Of a stretch of 64,000 nucleotides of DNA, positions 47,468 to 58,922 are shown in pieces. Source of the stretch: Mycocentrospora acerina (taxonomy: Eukaryota; Ascomycota; Dothideomycetes; Pleosporales); NCBI GenBank assembly GCA_022701365.1, contig JAKUHH010000080.1, positions 870,436-934,435 on the forward strand, given 5' to 3'. Under the pieces are notes generated by a model. That model was not told where the DNA came from. It saw only the letters and a program-made list of their open reading frames with translations, and searched no databases. Each line of letters starts with the position of its first letter. The first letter of the stretch is position 1. The position numbers and the translations under genes were made by a program.

Positions 47468-48448
47468 CTAGTAGAAAGACTCCACCATAGCATCCTTGTG
47501 CGTCGTGTTGATGGCGCCAGGGCCGTTACCCTCACCGAGCCTGAAGACCGACTCCACAACCGAGAGCTCAGTCGCTGTTGTGTCGAGACCTTTGCACTCT
47601 TGTTAGCTTGCCACACTCCAAAAGCAAACGCGCTCAGATGTAAAACATACCAGTAACCGCCATCCAGTCATTGACCACCATTCCTGCGCCCACAACCGCA
47701 CTTCCGCGATTCACACTACCCGCTACAAGCGGGACCTGCAGCAGACTGCTCAACTCATCCTGGTCCTGGATGCTCGTCTTGGGATGCACAATACCGCCCT
47801 GGTTGCTCAGCGCCATGTAACTCCCCGTCAGCACGTTGTCCGCAATCGTCTGCCTGAAGACCTCCACACCCAGCACGTCAGCTATTATCTCCTCCGTCTC
47901 GCGCTCAATATCCGGGTGCACAAGCGCAACATGGTCGTTGCAGCAAATCACGTTGCCAAGCGCAGATAACCGCTCTTCTATGCGCTGAATCTTAACCGAG
48001 TCGGGTATCGAGTTGCGCAGATGCTGCAGTTCTTGGTCGGTGGTGGTGGTCGGCACGAGAAGCCCGTTCTTGTTTCCCGCCGTAAGGCGACCGATTATGC
48101 GTGTTCCGGCGATTGTGGCGTGGCAGATGGGGATTACGTCTTGGAGTTCGGCTTCGAAGACACTGTACACGCAGGGTTAGTAGAGCGCCTTTTTTTCTCC
48201 CCTCTCCCTCTCCATACCGCAGAGCTAGTCGTGCTTGATTTTGCGTACCTGTAGAAGTTCTCTGAAGCTCCAACTGCGACAATCGCATACGCGTTTGTAA
48301 GCGTGGCAAAGACACCAACCCTGTGCGACACCATATCAGCATTCTTGTCCCCATAAGCGTCTCACCCCTCCCAGCAATAGCGGGGGAAGAGGGGCGAGCA
48401 AAGCCAAACCTACTCGTTCGAGTTCTCAAACTGCGCGCGGACAGCCAT
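47468..48448 (-). CDS. TIF6: Eukaryotic translation initiation factor 6 (ribosome anti-association factor)
   Basis: Exons on the minus strand are 48448-48414, 48320-48249, 48162-47651 and 47589-47468; the product is 246 aa (yeast Tif6 245). It binds pre-60S particles, keeps 40S from joining too early and is released by Efl1/Sdo1. The start MAVRAQFENSNEVGVFATLTNAYA is split by a 93-bp intron. Family landmarks follow: TIAGTRIIGRLTAGNKNGLL, GNVICCNDHVALVHPDI, LTGSYMALSNQGGIVHP and VNRGSAVVGAGMVVNDWMA. The last exon supplies the conserved end (ATELSVVESVFRL) and stops at Tyr. Every splice join restores a conserved sequence, so the model is firm. Confidence 0.97.
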
Positions 48449-49818
48449 ATTTGCTATTCGTTCTGCGTAGGTATTCAGGTATGTGGTAAGGAGAAAGTAT
48501 GAAGGGGGGAAGTTTAAAAAAAAATCCAGCAAGTTGTAGTCTTCAAGAGGCGAATATCAAAGCTTGGTTGAGTTTGTCGCAGAATTCCTTTCGCGGGCGG
48601 ATGTCATTTTTGTAAAGGCCGACATCACTTCTTTTGCCCCGCTATCCCGATGCAGCTAGCCGGCTTGGCGGATTCGACTCATCGTGAGTTTTGGCCTCAC
48701 ATGCACGACCAAACGACAGCAACAACGACTATGACAAGTTGGGTTGAGTTGGTAGGTGTAAATGCTATTGCACTGCCCACTACCACCATACCCAGACTCC
48801 ATGTATGTATGACTCTTCACTTTAATGACGGGAAAACGTGGCATGACGACGCAATTCGCTTTGCGCATCAGCTAGAGGGGAAGGGAAAGAAAAAAAAGTC
48901 CGTCATGCCTAATGTGAATGCGAGAGTGCTTAACACATCGTCATCTCCCCTGGGGGGGACTAACCCCGTAATCACCGACGCCACCGGCACTAAGCATCAG
49001 TACTTCTTTGACATATGCGCCGGCGTGGAAGTTGTTTTGTACGGAACGGGTGCGGGCCCAGCCACTCCTCCACACATCTATCCGACAGAAGCAAGCAAGA
49101 CGAACATCACATCTCGGAGAATATTGCAAAGAAAGAAAAAAACAAGGATCTGCCAAACGATCTGCACAAAAGTATAGATGAATTAGGCGTACACATTTTG
49201 ACGGATGATGCATTAAATAGCATGGAACCATAGTTCCATTGTTGATATGATTTGATACGATATTCAGGACCACGCACGGTCTTCTCTGCTCGCCTCCAGA
49301 TATTCCCCCTCCCCCTTGACAATTACACACAAAATACATCCAAGCTTTTTGTTCAGCCCCTCCCCCTCCTTGTGCGAACATTCAAAAAAGCAACAAAAAC
49401 GCTGGCTAGCCACAGATTGAATAAGAATACACACTCCTGTTACCAAAATAGGACACCGCGATCAATGACGGATATTGAGGCCGAGAGAAAGCAAAACAAC
49501 ACCCGCTATGTGACAAACGCGCCGAAGAAAAAAAATAGCAAGTGATGTACACGTACAGATGGGAAACTCGCCGGGTGCGGATGCGAATATGTGTCAGGGT
49601 ATACAAAACGCCGCGGAAAACATGAACAAGGGCGTAGATGACATAATTATGGTCGTAAATGGTTCATTAGGAGAACATTCCACTGGTACGGAAATGGTGG
49701 GTTGCTGTGCGATGCATATGAAGTCGACGCTCGAAATATCGCAAGAACATGGCGAATAAATGATAGAAGCGGCTCCATGATGGGTTATCTGGCAATTGGA
49801 ACATGCCACTAAAGATGA
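48449..49818. other. Intergenic: TIF6 promoter and serine-rich gene 3' flank
   Basis: 1.37 kb with only short frames. It includes an A-rich stretch near 48890 and AC/CA-rich AT-richer sequence near 49400-49560. No gene or RNA seen. Confidence 0.5.
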
Positions 49819-52195
49819 CTAGCTCATCCTGGTAATGAGGATGACCAATGCGACCTGTAGCATGTTAGAATCTATCTCACTGGCACGCAGTTCAATGTCA
49901 ACTTACAATCACTCCTATGAGGAGTGTCCCAATGCCTGACATGACGCGGTTGAGATTGCGCCACCACCTCGCCTTCTGGTAGGCTTTGTCATCGTCAGGC
50001 CCAAGTTGCGGAGAAAGCTCCTGTTCGAGATCGATTTGACTAGGTATATCTACTGTAGACGGATCGGTGGGCAGAGGCAGAAAGGCTGCAATGATCCAGG
50101 CTGTAACCTATGTTAGCACTGTGATTCAAACACCCACTACTACAAGAAAGAACTAACCAAACGGGAAAACGAATCCTACACAGAAGAGCAGGATTTGTCG
50201 GTGTTGCCTAGTGAAGAGCGTGCTTCCCAAATTGGAGTCGAGCGAAGGAGCTTTCCACATGCTGTAGCGTTGGCCTCTGTTGTCTGATCGCAAGTGTGGT
50301 GTCGCATAGCGGCTCAAGCGTGTCATCTGGCCATCCGGTCCGAGTACATAGTAATCCCCCTCCATAGGTGGCCTGTCATCAGCCAGAGAGATTGTATCTG
50401 TACGAGAGTTTCGATCACGGGGTCGGTTGCGGGGTCGATAGATGTTGGATGCAAAGTTGCTTTCGGATGGTGTCTGTGTTCTCCCACTGTGTGATGTTCC
50501 TAGCCGTATGCTCCCTGAAGATTCGGACTCGGGTGCCACCACGGAAATGCGCTCCCCGCGTTGGTAGTAAGCCCTATTCTGTTGTTAGAATCGGCTCATT
50601 ATTTTCTTCTACAGATAGACGTACCTCGCCCATGCTGGAATATTATTGGTAAAGAACGTCGACATGTCGGATTGCGAGGAGCCTGGCCGTGACGAGTTCA
50701 CAGACGTAGCGTCACTATTTTGTCTTCGCAGATACCCTGATGTTTTCATTCGGAGGGGGCCGGACGGAGGCAGGGGAGAGATTGTGTCGAGATGCTCGCT
50801 ATTATATTCCTTCTCTTCGCTGGGATTTCGTTCATGTGGCTGTGGTGATGTTGGTGAAAATAGAGGCAGAGGAACTGCCGCATATTCCGAGTTCTCCGAG
50901 GAGACGCCATCTGAAGATGTGTTGGTGCTTCCAACTGTTTGTCCTCTTCTTCGAACAACAACATTTCGACCGTTTAGTGTAAAACTATCCTGAGACTGTG
51001 ATCTTGCACCAAAAGATCGTGAGCCTCTTGCAATGGATCGTGAGTCGCGCTCAGATATGGAGGGTATTGTGGACAGCGTGGTGCTCCATTGATGCGCCAA
51101 CCCGCGATCGGGCATTCGGGAAGCGATATTAGGTGCGTTGTAATCAGCTCGCAAGCTGTTGTTCGACGGCGAGCGGACGGGATGGTTGAATCTAATTCCA
51201 CTCGCAAATGTAGCCGATTGCGCTTCATGAAGAGTTGGCGAGAGTGTAGCGTTGGATGGTGTAGGTTCGATGCTAGTAGTTGAAATATCAGAAAATGCAA
51301 ACGACTCTGTGGATGGCTTGTATACAGGTTGTCGATGGTGAAAGTCACTAGAGTACGCAGACTGCCCTGTTTCGGATTCAGAAGACGGGGTTTGCCTGTG
51401 TGGTGGTTGCGGTAACGGTCGGCTGACACTTGTCGGGTTTCCGTCATTACTGAATAGGGTAGGGGAGGCTAAAGGAGTGATTGAAGCAAAGGATGCGTCA
51501 GAAGCCGCTTGTGATGATGCACGAGTACGACTGGCAACTGACTCTCCACCAGAAGACGAAGGCGGGACTGCACGGATGGTAGACTTTGAACGATTTGCAG
51601 GGTGCTCCTCCTCAAGTACCTCCAATCCCTTTTCAAAGTCGGACACTTCAGGTGGGGGAGATGAAGGGAGGGTGGCGGTGCTCCCCTGGGAAAATCTCTC
51701 GCGAGAGAAGCGGGCTGTCGAGGGTGTAAACGAGGGTGCACCTGAAGGCGCCACCAGGGTGTCGGCCTCGGAATTGCTGGTCGAAGTGGAATGCCTCGAG
51801 GCCTTTTTGCGCTGTTGTAGGGGTGCCTGGGATTCGAGTTTCTTGGTGGCCTCGAACTTTGCAATGACATTGGCGACCTGGCTGCCACTTGAAACGCGCG
51901 AGGCGGGCTGCTCAAACGCGTAGCCTGGCGCATGACGAGGTGGTGGTAGTATCTGCGAGGGTTCACTGGGTATTGGAAATTTGGAGTACACCTCATCATC
52001 TTCAACAATGCGGATGGTCGGGGCCGAGGTGCGATTGGCCTGCGAGTTTGAACGGTCGTGCAGCGGTCTTCTGGAGGGCGAGGCAGGGCGTGGTGCGGAA
52101 GAGGGCGGGGAGAAGGTGGGAGCTTGTGCGAGGGGAGACGAAATGGAAACCTGGGATGCGGTTGCGCGATGATGCGAAGAGGCAGTCGGAGACAT
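49819..52195 (-). CDS. Fungal serine-rich protein with C-terminal membrane spans
   Basis: Exons on the minus strand are 52195-50625, 50573-50158, 50100-49907 and 49854-49819 (36 nt); the product is 738 aa. The first ~520 residues are Ser/Pro/Thr-rich and probably disordered, with many RxxS-like sites. The C-terminal ~210 residues resemble the conserved part of Pezizomycotina proteins annotated only as serine-rich proteins: IPAWARAYYQRGERISV, a MWKAPS motif, a first span (ILLFCVGFVFPFAWIIAAFL), then KARWWRNLNRVMSGIGTLL and a second span split over the last two exons (ending VALVILITRMS). Function unknown. The ATG at 52195 is used, but an acceptor-like CAG at about 52262, with the frame open behind it, leaves room for an upstream exon. 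Confidence 0.85.
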
Positions 52196-53358
52196 GCTGT
52201 GGTGTGGAGTGGTACCGCGTGCGGCTGGATTCAAGGTGTTGAGCGCGACCGGGTATGCTGAAACCGATCATTAAGGATAAAGATGGATCTATTGGCAAGC
52301 AACGAAGGAGTGGAAAAACGCAGCGAGGCGCTTGGTCTAAAGAGTGACGAGAAGGCTACAAAAACATGTCAAAAAGAGCGTCGAACACGGGCCCGCGGGC
52401 ATTAAAGGTCTAGAGACGCGAGCAGACGAGGTTGACGAAGAGCCTGGGGAGACTGGTTGATAAACCCCAGGAGACGCTGGCCGGGCAGTCGGGCCCAAAG
52501 AGGTTCGTTGCTGCTGCAATGCACGTTCGCGCTGCACGCACCTGATTGCGCAGCCCAGATCCCGGCAGCCGAACGGCAAGCCACGATTTGTTTCTTTGGT
52601 TTTTTTGGCTTGGACGCTTTGGGGCGGGCGTCGAGTCGCGCGGCGGGCGCTGGAGATGACGTGAAATGCACCACAGGACCGTTGCAGCGGGCTTCTGTGA
52701 TGCGCTCTGGGAGGGCCCCCGTTGCGACGCGCGACGTGGAGTCGAATGGCAAATGCCAGCTGCGACGCGCTTGTGAAATGAACAGAGATCAAGGAGCCAG
52801 TGACGTGCTGCCACGGGCCGCTGCAAGGCCTACCCAGGCCGTCACTGGAGTCGAGCGTGCAGGGATACGCGAAGCGGATGGGGATCAAACAAGGCGCGCG
52901 AAGAAACGGTGAGCTGGCGTGTGTTTGTCGTGTTTGCAGGCCCGTGGGCAGATAGTAGTAGTAGCAGTAGTAGTAGCAACAGTAGTAGCAGTGCTATCGA
53001 TAGAGGCGCCGCGCAGCATCGAGCACCACGGCAACGCGCACAAGCACCGCATATACATAGTTGTGCTCAGACGGCCACGGCGCCTCTATTTTGGTCCCTG
53101 CCGCGCCCTGCAGCCTCCCGTCGCCCTCAGGAGTGCCTGGCGACTGCCTGCTGCCCCGAGCCTGAGCGCGCGCAATGCCGCCGCCTACCAGAGGCTGGCG
53201 AGATGGTTTCAACGCCCTTCGTGACATGTACACTGGCCGCGGTGAGTCGGGTCCATTGGCCTGTGTCCTCCCTCGCGCCTCCCACCGGCGGTTTAGACGC
53301 CTGCCCAGACGACCTGCGCTCCCCACCCGCACGCCTGCTGCTGCTGTCTGAGACGGCC
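52196..53358. other. Divergent spacer between the serine-rich protein gene and RCE1
   Basis: 1.16 kb with both promoters. It contains an AGT/AGC trinucleotide stretch (52952-52993). Open frames of 100-180 codons across it overlap one another on both strands and have no domain. Confidence 0.5.
52952..52993. repeat. AGT/AGC trinucleotide repeat
   Basis: About 14 units of AGT with interspersed AGC and AAC, in the RCE1 upstream region. Confidence 0.85.
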
Positions 53359-54467
53359 ATGGACTCTAACGTGCTGCCAGTCGCCAAAGCGCCCGCCCTC
53401 TCGACAAGCACTGCGGCTCTGTTGTCGGTGCGTTTCAACATCCCCCCACCTCGCCCTGTCGTTCACCACCCCTCGAACAACACCGAAACCTGCACTAACA
53501 CCCGGCCTGCAGACTGCATATGTCCTCATCTACGTGCTACCGTTCTACCTCTTCGCCGCCACCCGCCCCTCGCCCACCCTCTCTCGCGATGCCCCTTCCT
53601 CCATACGTGCGAGGACCAATTCCGTAAAGGCCTCGACTGCAGTGTGCTTCGCTCTTACCGCTTTCGTGCTGCATCAGCACCATGTCTCAGTCCCAGAGAT
53701 GCTCACGCTGCTTGGCTTTTGGCCCATCTCCCTCGTCGACACAGCACGGACTATGCTCCTCGTGACCATCCTCTTTGCAGGGCCCATCTTTGAGCAGGGC
53801 GTTGTCGACGGAGGATTAAAGGATTGGCTCAAGTTCAAGGGTCTCCACGAAACACTGAGCAGCTGGATTGGCTACAGAGCCTACATCGTCGTATGCTACT
53901 CCTCCCATCTTCTCAAAAAAAACCTCACACTGACCGCCGCAGGGCCCCGTCAGCGAAGAGCTCGTCTGGCGATCCTTCATGATTCCGCTCCACGTGCTGG
54001 CGCATTTTTCCGGAAAACAAATCGTCTTCCTTACGCCGCTGTACTTCGGAATTGCGCACGTCCACCACCTCTACGAGTTCCGCATCACGCACCCCGACGT
54101 TCCTTTCATCGTCACTTGTCTCCGGTCTCTCTTCCAATTCACCTACACCTCGCTCTTTGGCTTCTTCGCCGCCTTTGTCTTTGTCCGTACCGGCAATGTC
54201 TACACATGCATTCTCGCCCACACGTTCTGCAACTGGATGGGCCTGCCTCGCTTCTACGGCCGCGTAGGCGTCGAAGCTGGCGTGCCGATCAGACCCTCCG
54301 ATGCCGACAAGAAAGACAACAGCAAAAAAGCCGTGCCCATTTACCACGGCAAGGGCCTCGCCTGGACTGTTGCCTACTATGTCATCCTCGTGACTGGCGC
54401 GTTGGGCTTCTACTACCAACTCTTCCCACTTACCGCAAGCCAATATGCTTTGCCCGTCGTATTGTAG
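53359..54467 (+). CDS. RCE1: CAAX prenyl protease 2 (Rce1)
   Basis: Exons are 53359-53427, 53513-53890 and 53943-54467, with introns of 85 and 52 bp; the product is 323 aa. An ER-membrane intramembrane glutamate protease that removes the last three residues of prenylated CAAX proteins such as Ras. The catalytic motif EELVWR (Glu154, Glu155, Arg159) lies at the start of exon 3. The partner histidine in FGIAHVHH (His188) and the third motif HTFCNWMG (His242, Asn245) are present. About eight hydrophobic spans fill the rest. The ATG at 53359 gives a short head before the first span (TAYVLIYVLPFYLFA), which begins exactly at the exon 2 join. All ABI-family catalytic residues are intact. Confidence 0.95.
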
Positions 54468-54671
54468 TCGGAAGAATCGAGGATCACAATCTTTCGCAAC
54501 CACTCTGAAAAAGCAAAGCCCCCGATCATCAACACCAACACGAACAGGAGAAGGATGCAAAACGTATAGGGGAAATAAATCTAAATATCAAATCACCCTA
54601 TCGCGTGGTCTTGTTCTCTTTTCTTCTTCTATGAGTAAAGTCGTGGGCACGCGTGATGTGATGTGATGCAC

Positions 54672-55970
54672 TCACTTCCGTCTGGCAATCGCCCACCAAT
54701 TGTCCTTCTCGTACCCGCTCTCCACCACCACGCCACCCGCTTCGTCAATATCCCGCTCCAGCTCGCCCTTACGGTACAGGTGATAGTACCGTAGATACGT
54801 CTTGTCGCTCTGCACTTGCTCCTTTTTCTTCTCCTCCCCTTCGGCAGAACCATCCCCTTTCTTCCGCCTCCCCCCTTCCTTCTTCTCCTTTTTCCCCTTG
54901 ACAACCCACGGCACCATGACATCCTGCTCGTGTCCCTCGTCCCATCCGCGTCGGCTATCCTTCTGCTCCAGCGCCCAGACGTATATTAGTGCTTTGCCAC
55001 CATCTTGCTCTTTCCCTTCCTCCTTTTCTGATGATGATACTGAAGATGCTGAAGGCCTCAAGACATCAAGAATGCATCGCACGGCTTCCACGCGCCTTGC
55101 CGGCGTAGACAAATGATGCACAACTGCGATCGAAATGGCAAAGTCGAAGATCCCAGAAGGATGCGGGAGCGCGAGCGTGTCTGCCACAAGGGTGTCGTGG
55201 GGCTGGTGCTGGCTCGCTATTTTAACAAGGTTTGTAGACCTGCTGCATGTAAATACACAAAGCACATCATGTATATGTACAAACTAGTGGCTGTTGAACA
55301 CTCCCATCCCACCACGATCTTCTCGTCGAATGGCAAATACCCGTCATCAATCCCAACATGTGACGAATAGGAGAAAAACACGCAAAGTAGAATAGACACA
55401 AAAAAAAACATACCGATCACTCCCCACAATAAACACCCTCTTATTAACACCCAGATACTTTCCATTCCCACACCCCACATCCGCGCCCACCGCGCCATCA
55501 CACTGCTCCTTGAGGAATCTTTCCACAATCGGCCACGGCTATCGCACACACAAACACACAGACAAGTCAGCCATCGTTCCTCCTCCCCCAACCTTTTCAT
55601 CCTTCTAAAAACGCACAAACACACATACATGCGCGCACAAGCGAGACAAACGGGTAGAAACGCGAAACATTTACCAAAATAAAATAAAATAAAAAAAGCG
55701 CAATGGAGAAGTTAAACTAGGAAATGCACGTCCAACGGGCCCTTACAATGAATGAATGCAAGCCCGGTATAATTAAATAAAGAAAGGAAGTAAGGAACTT
55801 TTTTTTAATAAACAACTTTTTTCTATAAAAAAACCCGAAGCAGAAAGGAAAAAATAAAATGGGACGCTGCTTACCTTGTACCTTGTCGAGGAAAAATGAG
55901 AGGCGATTTCTTCGTATACGCTGTGCACGTGCTGTTCCTCGTATGAGGCGCTGGTGTCTGGTGACGCCAT
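54672..55970 (-). CDS. TRM9: tRNA (carboxymethyluridine-34 5-O)-methyltransferase Trm9
   Basis: Exons on the minus strand are 55970-55875, 55538-55414 and 55239-54672; the product is 262 aa (yeast 279). With Trm112 it finishes mcm5U and mcm5s2U at the wobble base of certain tRNAs. It begins MASPDTSASYEEQHVHSVYE and IASHFSSTRYK, typical of the family. Motif I of the SAM fold is GADVGCGNGKYL, with the following acidic strand and VGSDR crossing intron 2. The post-motif FDFAISIAVVHHLST is characteristic of Trm9/ALKBH8 methyltransferases. A Lys/Glu-rich insert (~175-215) precedes the conserved end (YYHLYRKGELERD, NWWAIARRK). Intron 1 is long for this locus (336 bp). It is convergent with RCE1, with 204 bp between stops. 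Confidence 0.95.
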
Positions 55971-56919
55971 GTTTGGGGTTGTGGTGGTGGTGGTGGTGGT
56001 TGTAGGCGAGGGGTTGGAGGGGTAGTGCGGAGGGAAGGAGGGAGAGGTTAGTGGGGGTGAGATTAGGGGATTTTTTTTCTTTCTTTCTTCCACAATTTGA
56101 GTTTTTTCTGGAACTTGGGTGCTGGGGCTTTGGAGGGGGGGTTGAGAATATGTTGGCAGATCTGGTGAGACCAGATCGGGGTGTTGGTATGGGTTGGTTT
56201 GGATTGGGATTTTTTTTGGTGGGATGTCGGAGTGCGTGGGGAAGAGGGGGCGAGGAGACGCGACGTGACGCGTTTGGTGCGACGCAAGCTGGGAGGCGTG
56301 AGTTGCGACGTCATGCACGGAATACGGCTGTACTTTTTCACAAGCATACACCCTTCATTCTCTAGACTTTGGTCAGATCTGGCTGTACCTGTCTGTCCCG
56401 CCTTAGCTCTCTAAATCGTACGGCCGGCCCTCTTCCATGCTCGTACAATGCTAGATGCAATCGAAGTCGAGCTTGGTGGAAAAAGCTCTTTCGTTGCATT
56501 ATTAAATACATACATTTCTATGGTGTTAGTGTCCCGCCTTTCGAGCTATTCCATTTTTGAGGTAGTGTATCAAAGCATGGAATTACTACATGTGCAAAGT
56601 AACCTTTTTGGAAGAATTCGGAGACTTTGCAGGTGGCATTCGCAAATAGGCCACAGGCTTTCTGGTATTTTAGCTCATTGAAACCAGAATTCAATGTGCA
56701 ATACTTCACAATGAATATTTATGAACAAGGCTGTTGACTTTGATTAGGCCCACCTCCAGATACTCCGCTTTCTTCATTTAGCCGGTCGCTGTAAAGATCT
56801 AGCAAGGCTTCAAGTATATACCCGCTTTTACTACGCATTTTGTAAGACTTCTTGAACATGCATATAGTCTAGTCTATCTAATATCATCTCACTTTACTTG
56901 GTATTTCAAATTTGAGGAA
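55971..56919. other. Divergent spacer between TRM9 and the GH43 gene
   Basis: 949 bp. A GGT run (55981-56000) and a T-rich then G-rich stretch (56060-56240) belong to the TRM9 leader and promoter side. The GH43-proximal half is AT-richer. No gene seen. Confidence 0.5.
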
Positions 56920-58519
56920 ATGCATAAAATTAACCCCATCATCTCCGGCTTCGCGCCTGATCCGTCTCTCGTTCTCGTCAAAGGAACATACTTTCTTGTC
57001 AACTCAACGTTCCACTTGTACCCTGGTTTGCCCATCTACACCTCCCGGGACCTTGTACACTGGAAACATATCGGTAATTGGAAAAATGAAATTTACATCA
57101 TTACCATCTGCTAATCACGAACAAAAAGGAAATGCAATCAATCGTCCCTTCCAACTTGATCTCAAAAAGTCATCGACACTCATCCATAAGTTTGGTGAGA
57201 AAGATCGGTTAATCGCAACAGGTGGTATTTATGCGCCAACTATCCGTTATAACAACGGTACTTTCTACATTGTCTGTACGAACTTGATCCACCAGACAGA
57301 TGGCTCTTCAAACGTCATGGCCAATTTTATCATCTCAACTCGGGATATATGGGCGGGAAATTGGGGTAATCCTGTTTCTTTTGATTTCTACGGCATTGAT
57401 CCCAGTCTCTTCTTCGACCATGATGGGAAGAGCTATATCTGTGGTTCCGCCCATCCCGGGCCGACAACCAAAATCACCCTCTTTGAGATCGACGTGGTCA
57501 CTGGGGAGAGACTGAGTGAGGAAAGAGACATCTGGACAGGTACGGGCGGTATTTATCCCGAGGGACCACACATCTACTTTCAAAATGATTTCTATCATTT
57601 GATCGTTGCCGAGGGAGGAACACATGAAGACCATAGCGTGACAATGGCGAGGAGTCAAGATATTTGGGGCCCGTATGAAGGCTGTCCGAGAAATCCTGTA
57701 CTGAGCGCAAGAGACACAGATGAACATGTGCAATGTACAGGACATTGCGAGGCGTTTGAGGATATGAAAGGAAACTGGTGGGGCGTCTGCTTGGGAATAA
57801 GGATGAAGAACAGGCATGAGGAGAGATATGTACTTGGTCGAGAAACTTTTCTCACGCCGGCAAAGTGGAGAGAAGACGGTTGGCTCGAGTTTAGCCGCGT
57901 TAAAATCGAAGCCACAGTCCCGGGTGTGGAAGAGGTGAAGGGCGAAAAAAGACTAATTGCAGCGCCCGGTGTTGATGTCGTGTACATCAGGAACCCAGAT
58001 CTATCTCGATACAACATCTCAAACGACTGTAAAATCTTCAAACTCACTGGATCTACTCTCGATCTTGACGCACCTGAAAAGTCGCCTACCTTTCTTGGAA
58101 AACGCCAACGCCAACTGGAAGGGACAAGCAGCGTCACTATCTCTAATTCACGGCAAGCAGCCAGCACTTTAGATCATGACTTTGGCCTTGTCGTTTACAA
58201 AGATGAGCATCGCTTTCTTCGGATACGACATACCCTGTTGACAGAAACCTTGACCTTTGAAGTTCACAACAAGGCAAGTAATATTCATCGTTCTTCAACT
58301 CATTGGTTTTCTGGGTTTACCAGCACACTACGCCTCGTTTTGGAGTATACAGAAATGGAATACCGAGCTTCATATAGTGTTGACGGAGCAGAGAATGTGG
58401 TATTAGACTCGGCTGATACGATGGATTTGAGCGGAAAAGACTTTGTGGGTCCAATTATTGGTTTGTATGTTTCGGGAGAGGGCAGCGAGGTGTGTTTTGA
58501 AGATTTTGAAGTTGACTAG
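56920..58519 (+). CDS. Glycoside hydrolase family 43 (beta-xylosidase / alpha-L-arabinofuranosidase type)
   Basis: Exons are 56920-57073 and 57129-58519 with a 55-bp intron; the product is 514 aa. It hydrolyses terminal xylose or arabinose from hemicellulose oligomers by inversion. The five-bladed propeller carries the expected acids: Asp14 as base (GFAPDPS), Asp142 as pKa modulator (YGIDPSLFFD) and Glu196 as acid (YPEGPHIYF). The C-terminal ~170 residues form the beta-sandwich domain often attached to GH43 (LDHDFGLVVYKDEHRFLRIR). There is no signal peptide: the protein starts MHKINPIISG, straight into blade 1. This implies an intracellular enzyme acting on imported oligosaccharides. Which of the two substrates is used cannot be told. 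Codon bias is weaker than in the housekeeping genes. Confidence 0.94.
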
Positions 58520-58922
58520 ACGAGGTGGTAAGAAGCTGTAGTTCTGATTTGTAATTTCTTCATGATTTAGGGCTCAATCGCCTCAATTCACATTGTTCCT
58601 GTTATCCAGTAGAGTCTTATTCGTGGGTTAAAAATCAAAGCCCTACGATCATATTGGGTCGAACGAGAAGCCATCTTGAGCCTATATCTGACTTTGGATA
58701 ACATGGAGGTACTCATCCTTTACGCAGCCAAAAATATTATATGATGAATCCAATGCAGGCATTAATCACATTTGAATACATTGAAAAAGGTGAAGAGAAT
58801 GAAGAGTCGTAAAGTACCCTTCTTTTGCGAAATCGATTGATCACATAATTTACAGTATTTACAGTATTTACATATTTCTGGTCAGTGATTAGTTAGGAAG
58901 AACCAAGGAAACATCGTTCCTC
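58520..58922. other. Convergent spacer between GH43 and the crotonase-like gene
   Basis: 403 bp of AT-rich 3' flank shared by two convergent genes. The tttacagtattt word is repeated near 58850-58870. No other feature seen. Confidence 0.5.

Noticed and set aside
52337..53224. Several 100-180-codon frames on both strands between the serine-rich gene and RCE1
   Set aside because: GC-rich promoter DNA. The frames overlap on both strands, are Arg/Ala/Pro-rich and have no domain.
56912..58519. GH43 frame read as a single unspliced exon
   Set aside because: That frame does not encode the first blade and lacks the base Asp14. Splicing out 57074-57128 from the ATG at 56920 restores the family N-terminus.
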